Positions 57,892 through 64,000 of a stretch of DNA of 64,000 nucleotides are shown here, piece after piece. Each line of letters opens with the position of its first letter. The stretch's first letter is position 1. Both the position numbers and the translations under genes were made by a program. The notes under the pieces were generated by a model, which ran no database searches, was not told the origin of the DNA, and saw only the letters and a program-made list of their open reading frames with translations. The stretch is from Saccharothrix ecbatanensis (lineage in GTDB: Bacteria; Actinomycetota; Actinomycetes; Mycobacteriales; Pseudonocardiaceae): positions 2,170,001-2,234,000 of the forward strand of contig NZ_JACHMO010000001.1 of NCBI RefSeq assembly GCF_014205015.1, in the 5' to 3' direction.

Positions 57892-58908
57892 GTGCAGGAT
57901 TCGCGCACACCCGACGAGACGGACCTCCGGCTCGTCCACGCGCTCCAGGCCACGCCCCGGGCGACGTGGCACGAGGTCGGGCGGGCGCTCGACATCGACC
58001 CGGCCACCGCCGCGCGACGGTGGCAAGGGCTCACCGACGCGGGGTTCGCCCGGGTCACCGCCTACCCCGACGTGCGACTGTGGGCGCAGGACCACTGCAA
58101 CGCGTTCATCGAGCTCGACCTCGAACCGACCGCCCGCGCGCACGCCGTCGAGGTGCTGTCACGGCTGCCGCAGGTCGTCTCCATCGCCGTCATCAGCAGC
58201 GGGCGGGACCTGTTCCTGACCGTGCTGACGCCCGATCTCCCGACGCTGTCCCGGCTCGTGCTGCACGACCTCCACCGGTTGCCCGGCCTGCGCGGGACGC
58301 GGACGCACACCGTCACCACCGTCTACGGCGAGGGCAACCACTGGCGGCTCGGCGCGCTCGAACCCCAGCGGCGCGCGCAACCCGACCGGCACATCCCGTC
58401 GACCGCGAGCCGTCCCGTCTGGAAACAGCACCACCGGGACGTGCTCCGCGCGCTGGACGACGGACGCAGGCCGGCGGCCGAGATCGCGGCCGGCGCCGGC
58501 AAGAGCGGCTCCACCGTCCGCCGGTGGCTGAACGAGATGGTCGACGGCCGGTTGCTGTCCCTGCGGTGCGAGGTGGCGCAGTCGATCACGGGGTGGCCGG
58601 TCAGCGCGACGTTCCGGGCCAGGGTGCCGCCGGACGAGCTGGACCGGACCGGGGTCGCGCTCACCGAGCTGCCGGAGGTCCGGCTGTGCGCGGCCGTGAC
58701 CGGGGCGGACAACCTGGTGCTGACGCTGTGGCTGCGATCGCTCGGCGACATCCAACGCGTGGAGGCGGAACTGGCCCGGCGACTGCCCGCGCTCACCCTC
58801 ACCGACCGCGCCGTGACCCTGCGCGCGGTGAAGCGGATGGGCTGCCTGCTGGACGAGAGCGGTCGGATCACCGACGTGGTGCCGATCGACCCGTGGGCGT
58901 CCTGCTGA
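57892..58908 (+). CDS. Lrp/AsnC family regulator (double-domain)
   Basis: A 338-residue Lrp-family regulator with two helix-turn-helix parts. The first is ETDLRLVHALQATPRATWHEVGRALDIDPATAARRWQGLTDAGFARV. The second, in the middle, is HHRDVLRALDDGRRPAAEIAAGAGKSGSTVRRWLNEMVDGRLLSLRCEV. Each is followed by an alpha/beta ligand domain, typical of the longer actinobacterial Lrp type. It starts at GTG 57892. It would sense an amino acid or acyl derivative and control the divergent M20 gene across 105 bp. Confidence 0.87.
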   Translation: MQDSRTPDETDLRLVHALQATPRATWHEVGRALDIDPATAARRWQGLTDAGFARVTAYPDVRLWAQDHCNAFIELDLEPTARAHAVEVLSRLPQVVSIAVISSGRDLFLTVLTPDLPTLSRLVLHDLHRLPGLRGTRTHTVTTVYGEGNHWRLGALEPQRRAQPDRHIPSTASRPVWKQHHRDVLRALDDGRRPAAEIAAGAGKSGSTVRRWLNEMVDGRLLSLRCEVAQSITGWPVSATFRARVPPDELDRTGVALTELPEVRLCAAVTGADNLVLTLWLRSLGDIQRVEAELARRLPALTLTDRAVTLRAVKRMGCLLDESGRITDVVPIDPWASC

Positions 58909-58920
58909 CCGCACCACCAG

Positions 58921-58926
58921 TAGATT
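58921..58926 (+). promoter_or_regulatory. -10-like box for the glycosyltransferase gene
   Basis: TAGATT lies 7 nt before the ATG at 58934, with no Shine-Dalgarno in between, so a leaderless transcript starting at the ATG is likely. Confidence 0.5.
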
Positions 58927-58933
58927 CGTCGCC

Positions 58934-59914
58934 ATGCGCGTACTGTTCGCCGCCCTCGCGTCGGTGGGCCACACCTACCCCCTGATCCCGCTCGCGATCG
59001 CGGCACGAGATGCGGGGCACGAGGTGCACTTCGCCGTCGGCGAGGGCGTGCACGCGCCACTGGCCGCGAACGGACTGCGGCCGTTCCGCCCCGCCGATTC
59101 GTTCTACGAGATCTACGCCGAAGACCTCGAACCGGAACTGGCCCGGCTCAAGCCCGACCTGGTGGTGCACGAGTGGGGCGTGCCGGGAGCTGCCGTCGCC
59201 GCTCGCCGAGCCGGGATCCCCGGCCTCTGGCACGGGTTCGGCCGCATGTTCCCCGAAGGCATCGGCCTCGAATCGACTGCGAAGACCGGACGCCCGCACG
59301 TCGACATCTGCCCGTCTTCGTTGCAGGACAAGGACTTCCTCGCGACCGAGGACCGGATCGAGCTGCGTCCCGTCCCGTACTCCGAACCCGCGCCGCTACC
59401 CGCGTGGGACAAGCCTGTGGTCTACCTGACGCTGGGCACCGCGTTCGGCACCGCGGACCTGCTCACCACGGTCATCAAAGGGCTGGCGACCCTGGACGTC
59501 CACGTCGTGGTCGCCACCGGCCGCGTCCGCGTGGACGAGCTGGGCGACCTGCCGCACAACGTCACCGCCCAGCCCTGGGTGCCGCAGGCGGACCTGTTGC
59601 CGCACGTCGACGTCGTCGTGCACCACGGCGGCAGCGGCACCACCCTCGGCGCCCTCGCCGTCGGGGCCCCGCAGCTGGTCCTGCCCCAAGGCGCCGACCA
59701 GTTCGCCAACGCCGAGGCGGTTACCGTCGCCGGTGCGGGCCTACGGCTCCTGGCCGACGAACTGGACGCCGACGCCGTGGCCGAACACGTCCGCACGCTG
59801 ACCCAACGCCACGACCACCGTGACGCGGCCCGCGCGATCGCCGAGGAGATCGCCCGGATGCCTTCACCGGACGAGGTCGCCCGCCGCCTGCCGGACTACG
59901 CCAAACGCCCGTAG
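58934..59914 (+). CDS. Macrolide-type (MGT/GT1) glycosyltransferase
   Basis: A 326-residue GT-B fold transferase, short for the family (usual about 390-420), with the N-terminal acceptor domain compact. The donor-binding motif is intact: PHVDVVVHHGGSGTTLGALAVGAPQLVLPQGADQFANAEAV (about 225-265). The N-terminus RVLFAALASVGHTYPLIPLAIAARDAGHEV is also typical. It transfers a sugar from an NDP donor to a small lipophilic acceptor and often detoxifies macrolides. No biosynthetic genes adjoin it, so resistance or xenobiotic glycosylation is as likely as biosynthesis. Confidence 0.85.
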   Translation: MRVLFAALASVGHTYPLIPLAIAARDAGHEVHFAVGEGVHAPLAANGLRPFRPADSFYEIYAEDLEPELARLKPDLVVHEWGVPGAAVAARRAGIPGLWHGFGRMFPEGIGLESTAKTGRPHVDICPSSLQDKDFLATEDRIELRPVPYSEPAPLPAWDKPVVYLTLGTAFGTADLLTTVIKGLATLDVHVVVATGRVRVDELGDLPHNVTAQPWVPQADLLPHVDVVVHHGGSGTTLGALAVGAPQLVLPQGADQFANAEAVTVAGAGLRLLADELDADAVAEHVRTLTQRHDHRDAARAIAEEIARMPSPDEVARRLPDYAKRP

Positions 59915-59917
59915 ACG

Positions 59918-59961
59918 CCTCTGCCCCCACCGACACCGTGCGGCGTCGATGGGGGCAGAGG
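59918..59961. terminator. Long hairpin terminator between convergent genes
   Basis: A perfect 12-bp outer stem CCTCTGCCCCCA (59918-59929) against 59950-59961, with an inner CGAC/GTCG pair extending it. It sits just after the glycosyltransferase stop and serves the convergent pectate lyase gene as well. Confidence 0.8.
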
Positions 59962-59998
59962 TCGATGGGTCAAGGGTCGATGGCCGGGGGGACAGTCG

Positions 59999-61222
59999 CT
60001 AGCGCTGGGTGATGTCTGACGGTGAGTAGAAGCAGTTCTTGCCGTCCGCGCCCTCACCGATCTTCTTCGGCTCGGAACCCTTGGGCACGCCCTGGTACTT
60101 CTCGCAGATGACCGTGCTGCCGTAGACGGTGATGCGGGAGAAGCGGGCGGTGTCGCCCCAGTTGGTGTTGATGCCGGCGAGCACCTTGGTGGAGCGTGCC
60201 GTGACGCCGTCCATGACCACGTGCCGCTGGTACGAGGTGGAGCAGTTGCCGCAGGCCCGGTAGAGCTTGCCGGAGCCGTGGACCTGGAAGTTGCGGATGG
60301 TCACGGTGCCGGCGCCGTTGTGCTGGAACACCTTGTCGGAACCGGACTTCGCGCCGCCGCCGTCGACGAGGTAGGTGGCGGAGGAGCTGGAGCTGCGGAA
60401 GGTGGCGGCGTCCTCGCCCACGTCGTTCCACCAGACGTTGCGGATGACGCAGGAGCCCTCGCAGTGGATGCCGTCGCCGGCGGGCGCGTCGATGAAGAGG
60501 TTCTGGATGGTGCCGCCGTTGGCCACGACGAACATCGGGTCCTGGCCTTCACCCTGGCCGCCGTCGCCGATGCCGTAGTAGCGCTTCATGCCGCCGTCGA
60601 AGAACGTGCCGGCGTTCTTCGTGGTGGTCTGGTGCACGCTGCCGGTGTTGCTCGGCCACGGGCCACTGCCGTCACCGCCACCACCGGGGTTGGTCGTGGT
60701 GGTCGTCGTCGTGCTGGTCGTCCGGGTCGTGGTGGACGTGCTGGTCGACGACGAGGTGGACGTGCTGGTGCTGGTGGACGTGGACGTCGGCGAGCCGGTG
60801 CACGTCACGCCGTTGAGCTTGAACGACGTGGGCGACGGGTTGGAGCCCGACCACGAGCCGTTGAACCCCGGCGTCGCGGACGCGCCGGTGCCGAGGGAAC
60901 CGTTCCAGCTCATGTTCCGCACCGTCACCGTGCTGCCGGACTGGCTGAACTCACCGGACCAGCCCTGGTCGACGCGCTGGCCCGCGGCGAACGTCCACTC
61001 CAGCGTCCAGCTGGAGACCGCGTCACCCAGGTTGGTGACGGTGACGTTGGCGCCGAAACCACCGTTCCACTGGCTGGACACCACGTAGTCCACCCGGCAC
61101 CCCTCGGCCGCGCTGGCCGTCGGACCACCGGCCACCACCAACGCGGCGGACATCGCCGTCACCGACGCCACGGCGCCCACCGTCGCGGCCCACCGGGCCG
61201 ATCTGCTCGTGCGTGTACTCAT
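59999..61222 (-). CDS. Secreted pectate lyase (PL3 type) with CBM2
   Basis: A 407-residue secreted enzyme. The signal peptide ends near residue 38 (ASA-AEG). A CBM2-type cellulose-binding module follows (residues about 40-140: CRVDYVVSSQWNGGFGANVTVTNLGD, WSGEFSQSGSTVTVRNMSWNGSL, with paired Cys at both ends). A Ser/Thr linker of about 35 residues leads to a PL3-type parallel beta-helix (about 195-407), with IQNLFIDAPAGDGIHCEGSCVIRNVWWNDVGEDAATF giving the Ca2+-binding Asp/Glu residues typical of PL3. It cleaves polygalacturonate while bound to cellulose. The start follows AAGGAGACATAG. It is next to a broken pectate lyase gene. Confidence 0.9.
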   Translation of the reverse strand: MSTRTSRSARWAATVGAVASVTAMSAALVVAGGPTASAAEGCRVDYVVSSQWNGGFGANVTVTNLGDAVSSWTLEWTFAAGQRVDQGWSGEFSQSGSTVTVRNMSWNGSLGTGASATPGFNGSWSGSNPSPTSFKLNGVTCTGSPTSTSTSTSTSTSSSTSTSTTTRTTSTTTTTTTNPGGGGDGSGPWPSNTGSVHQTTTKNAGTFFDGGMKRYYGIGDGGQGEGQDPMFVVANGGTIQNLFIDAPAGDGIHCEGSCVIRNVWWNDVGEDAATFRSSSSSATYLVDGGGAKSGSDKVFQHNGAGTVTIRNFQVHGSGKLYRACGNCSTSYQRHVVMDGVTARSTKVLAGINTNWGDTARFSRITVYGSTVICEKYQGVPKGSEPKKIGEGADGKNCFYSPSDITQR

Positions 61223-61265
61223 CTATGTCTCCTTATGCTCAGCGTTGAACGACAGGGACGACAGG

Positions 61266-62167
61266 TCAGATCCGAGCGCCCAACCGGGCGTAGTTCTTGG
61301 CCTGGAGGAACGTCGACGGCCGGATGTTCCCGGCGGAGTCGCGGCCGCCTGCGATGGTGGACGTGCTGGTGCTCGCCAGGTCCGAGTCGGACCAGGACGA
61401 CTTGATGTCCCAGGAGTTGCCCGAACCGGTGGAGCTGCCCAGCGAGACCGGCTTGGCGTTGCCGACGGCCAGGTTGGCGGTCAGCTTCGACCGCGAGCGG
61501 TCCACCGTGAAACCGTTCTTGGCGTTGCGCCGCGCACCACGTTGCCGGTGCCTGAGCCTTCCTTGACGGCCAGGCCGTCGGCGCTCTCGCCGTTCTTGCG
61601 CGGGTCGCGGTTGCCGTAGCTGTCCAGGTTCAGGATCAGGTTGTTCGCGGACGCGCCCTGGAGCTGGAATCCGCTCTCGTAGTTGTCCCGCGTGACCAGC
61701 CGCTCGAACACGTTGTCGTCGCACCCGGCGCAGTAGTACGCGTACGGGCCGCGGATGATCTCCAACCCCGAGACGTGCCACCAGGACGCCTCCTGGTGGA
61801 ACACCCCGCGCTGGTCACGCGGGATGCTGCCGCCGACGGGGGTGTGGCCGGCCGGCAGCGCCTCGCCGTCCACCACGACCCGTTCACCGGGGTAGTCGGC
61901 GAGCCGGATCGGCCGGCCGGGCTCGCCGCTCTTCCGGATCTGGATGTTCGTCGTGACCGCGTACGTGCCACCCCGGACGAGGATCGTGGCTCCGGGCGTG
62001 GCGAGGTCGATCGCCTTCTGGATGGACTTCAGCGGCCGTTCGACCGTGCCGGGATTCGTGTCGCTGCCGTTCCCGGCCACCACGAAGGTGGGGTCGGCGG
62101 CCTGCGCCGGCGCGGGCGCCAGAGCGAGCAGCGCGACGGCCGTCGTGAGAGCAACCATTGATCTCAT
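61266..62167 (-). pseudogene. Broken PL9-like pectate lyase
   Basis: The first 214 codons encode a signal peptide (ALAPAPAQA) and the N-terminal coils of a right-handed parallel beta-helix of PL9 type (FVVAGNGSDTNPGTVERPLKSIQKAIDLATPGATILVRGGTY; VFERLVTRDNYESGFQLQGASANN). After GTGNVVRG (about 61531) the frame is lost and stops at 61481. The true C-terminus continues in another frame as RNAKNGFTVDRSRSKLTANLAVGN and ends NYARLGARI at 61266. The middle of PL9 enzymes, with Ca2+-binding Asp residues and the catalytic Lys, is missing between these, so a deletion not divisible by three has removed it. It was secreted, and is now inactive unless the sequence is in error. Confidence 0.7.
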
Positions 62168-62209
62168 GCGTCCTTCGTCCTACTTTCGGGCAGAATTGCC
62201 GAAGGTGTT

Positions 62210-62225
62210 CTGGGAGCGCTCCCAG
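62210..62225. promoter_or_regulatory. CebR-type LacI-family operator
   Basis: CTGGGAGCGCTCCCAG, a perfect palindrome containing TGGGAGCGCTCCCA, the binding site known for the cello-oligosaccharide repressor CebR of Streptomyces. It lies 43 bp before the broken pectate lyase gene and about 150 bp before the GH92 gene in the other direction. Confidence 0.8.
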
Positions 62226-62374
62226 TAAGGTTAACGCAACAGTTTCGAGCGAGGCAAGATAATTCACGGACGTGAATCTTCTTTGTTCCGCCACGAAACC
62301 GCCAGGCCGGTTCGCATACCTGAACAAAGCTGCCCGAAAGGAAATCCGGCGGGCGTCGGACGCGCTCACGCAAT

Positions 62375-64000
62375 ATGCATTCCTGGCTCCACGGGGCCAT
62401 TGGCGGCCTTGGCGACTGTCACCCGAACAGGCGAACGCGGTGCGAGCGGACGTCCGGAGTTCACGTCGCTGAAACCACAGGGCGGCCCGCGCGGATCTAC
62501 AGTCTCGCCATCCTGGACGACATTGATCCCTTCATCGGAACGGCCGCGACCTCCCTGCCGGCGGCGCAAGGTCTCGCGGCCACTTGGTGGTGGCCGAAAG
62601 CGCAGATCGGGAACACCCACCCGGGTGCCACGTCCCCGCTCGGCATGGTCTCCGCGTGCGCCTACTCCGGCGCCTACCCGACCGGGTACGGCCTCTACAC
62701 GAAGAACACCGAAGGCCTGCCGGAGGAGATGTTCGACCGGCCGCAGGCCTCGGGGTTCACCCACTTCCAGCAATCCGGCACGGGTGCGATCCGCAAGTAC
62801 TACAACTACGTGCGGGTGACGCCGATGGTGCAGCCGCTGGACACCCTCGGCCAGGCCTGGCCGCTGCACGACGAGGTGGCCGAAGCCGGGTACTACGCGG
62901 CCACGCTGGACACCGGCATCCGCTGCGAGATCACCGTCGGCGAAAAGGTCGCGGTGCACCGGTACACGTTCCCGGAGCACCGCAGCGCCCGGATCGTGGT
63001 GGACCTGTCCTGCGGTGGCCTGGCCATCGACCACGGCCACACGGTGCCGCTGCGGGCGCACGTGGAGAGCATCGGCCACGGTCGCGCGCAGGGCACGGTC
63101 GTCGTCGAGGGCGTGCCGCTGTCGGTGTACATCGAGGTCGACATCCCGGGCTGGCGGCAGATGCTGTGGCACGACCGCCGGCTGATCGAAGGCGGCACCC
63201 GGCTGGACTTCGACCGCATCCGGCAGACCACCCTGCGCCCGTTCGGCCTGCTGTTCATCGGGCCGGCCGCCGCCGGGCAGAGCGTCGAGGTGCGGATCGG
63301 CTTCTCCCTGCGCGGCTGCGAGCAGGCCAGGGCGAACCTGCGCCGCGAGTGCGGCGAGGGCACGCCGGCGTTCGGCAACACCCTGGCGCGGACCAAGGAC
63401 CGGTGGCGCGACCACGTCGGCCGGATCGAGGTGGAGGGCGGCTCGCCCGCCCGCCGGCAGGTGTTCGCCACCGCGCTGTACCACTCGCTGATCAAGCCCT
63501 GCTTCGCGGACGACGAGAGCCCGTTCTGGCCGACGTCCGGGCCGTTCGCCTTCGACGTCTGCACGATGTGGGACATCTACAAGACCCAGTTGCCGCTGCT
63601 CGCCGCGATCTGCCCGGACCGGGCCGTCGACCTGCTGGAATCACTGATCCGGGTGTGCGAGGAGGAGGGCAACTTCCCGATCGGCTACCGGATGGCGCGC
63701 GGCGCGGACAGGTTCTTCCGGCAGGCCAGCGCGTTGGTGCACACCGCACTCGCCGACGCGCACGCGCTGGGACTCGGTGACCTGGACTGGAACTGGGCGC
63801 TGGTGCACATGGAAGCCGACCTGCGCCGGATGTACGGCGAGGACTTCTACGAGCACGGCGTGGTGCACCCGATCTCGCACACCCTCGACCTCGCCTACGC
63901 CTACCACTGCACCGCCGGCGTCGCCCGCGCCCTGAACGACGGACCGCTCGCCGACGACCTCGCCGCGCGCAGCCACCTGTGGTCCAACGCGTTCGACCCG
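62375..64000 (+). CDS. GH92 family alpha-mannosidase-like enzyme, partial
   Basis: 542 codons are visible and the frame is open at the window edge. The domain start is DDIDPFIGTAATSLPAAQGLAATWWWPKAQIGNTHPGATSPLGMVSACAYSG, the GH92 N-terminal signature. Later FWPTSGPFAFDVCTMWDIYKTQLPLL starts the catalytic (alpha/alpha)6 domain. GH92 enzymes are Ca2+-dependent exo-alpha-mannosidases; the catalytic Glu and Asp would lie beyond the edge or near it. There is no signal peptide. The first in-frame start is the ATG at 62375, with about 50 residues before the domain and no good ribosome binding site, so the true start may differ. It is divergent from the broken lyase across the CebR-type operator. 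Confidence 0.8.
   Translation, partial: MHSWLHGAIGGLGDCHPNRRTRCERTSGVHVAETTGRPARIYSLAILDDIDPFIGTAATSLPAAQGLAATWWWPKAQIGNTHPGATSPLGMVSACAYSGAYPTGYGLYTKNTEGLPEEMFDRPQASGFTHFQQSGTGAIRKYYNYVRVTPMVQPLDTLGQAWPLHDEVAEAGYYAATLDTGIRCEITVGEKVAVHRYTFPEHRSARIVVDLSCGGLAIDHGHTVPLRAHVESIGHGRAQGTVVVEGVPLSVYIEVDIPGWRQMLWHDRRLIEGGTRLDFDRIRQTTLRPFGLLFIGPAAAGQSVEVRIGFSLRGCEQARANLRRECGEGTPAFGNTLARTKDRWRDHVGRIEVEGGSPARRQVFATALYHSLIKPCFADDESPFWPTSGPFAFDVCTMWDIYKTQLPLLAAICPDRAVDLLESLIRVCEEEGNFPIGYRMARGADRFFRQASALVHTALADAHALGLGDLDWNWALVHMEADLRRMYGEDFYEHGVVHPISHTLDLAYAYHCTAGVARALNDGPLADDLAARSHLWSNAFDP

Overview
The window is about 72% G+C, uses GTG and TTG starts often, and has SARP, PadR, PucR, LuxR and LexA regulators plus CBM2-linked secreted glycosidases. 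This points to a filamentous actinomycete, most likely of the Pseudonocardiales (Saccharothrix, Lentzea or Actinosynnema type). That placement is inferred from style and not from a marker gene. No rRNA, tRNA, CRISPR array or transposase was seen.

Layout. 0.3-3.8 kb: SGNH lipoprotein, a PadR/GyrI-like pair, a small lipoprotein and a membrane protein. 3.8-10.2 kb: five minus-strand genes joined by four 4-bp start/stop overlaps. They encode a VioB-like ferritin-fold protein, two polypeptides that together resemble one LodA/GoxA-type (CTQ) oxidase, a radical SAM/SPASM maturase and a LodB/QhpG-like flavoprotein. I read this as a split quinoprotein with its cofactor-forming enzymes. 10.5-13.5 kb: an L-talarate/galactarate dehydratase and an OmpA-tailed protein carrying a motif typical of contractile-injection cargo. 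13.7-24 kb: DadA/PucR with paired operators, class I LysRS, LexA, a GH3 enzyme, an AhpD-fold protein, a decayed regulator, a DUF3558 lipoprotein and a MarR gene flanked by matching operators. 24.4-31.3 kb: two tandem SARP-ATPase-TPR regulators, both 1135 aa, followed by about 0.9 kb of degenerate repeats.

32.5-55 kb is an extracellular contractile injection system (eCIS/phage-tail-like) locus. The minus-strand genes are, in transcription order: propeller/CARDB membrane protein, DUF4255 cap protein, AAA+ ATPase, [terminator], sheath, tube, Zn-ribbon protein, 52-aa protein, long Pro/Thr/Gln-rich protein, second tube-like protein, LysM baseplate protein, VgrG spike, PAAR tip, gp25, gpJ, gpI, and a Zn-ribbon/TM/discoidin-like protein. 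Two paralogous 206-aa LuxR-type regulators sit at the two ends. No tail fibre or ordinary tape-measure gene was recognised.

55.8-64 kb: a small SARP, an M20 amidohydrolase divergent from an Lrp-type regulator, a macrolide-type glycosyltransferase, and a plant-polysaccharide region. That region holds a PL3 pectate lyase with CBM2, a broken PL9-like pectate lyase behind a CebR-type operator, and a GH92 enzyme running off the right edge. Several genes (padR, marR, the DUF3558 gene, lexA, the glycosyltransferase, the 53.7-kb gene) have a TANNNT -10-like box 6-8 nt before the start codon, which suggests leaderless mRNAs.
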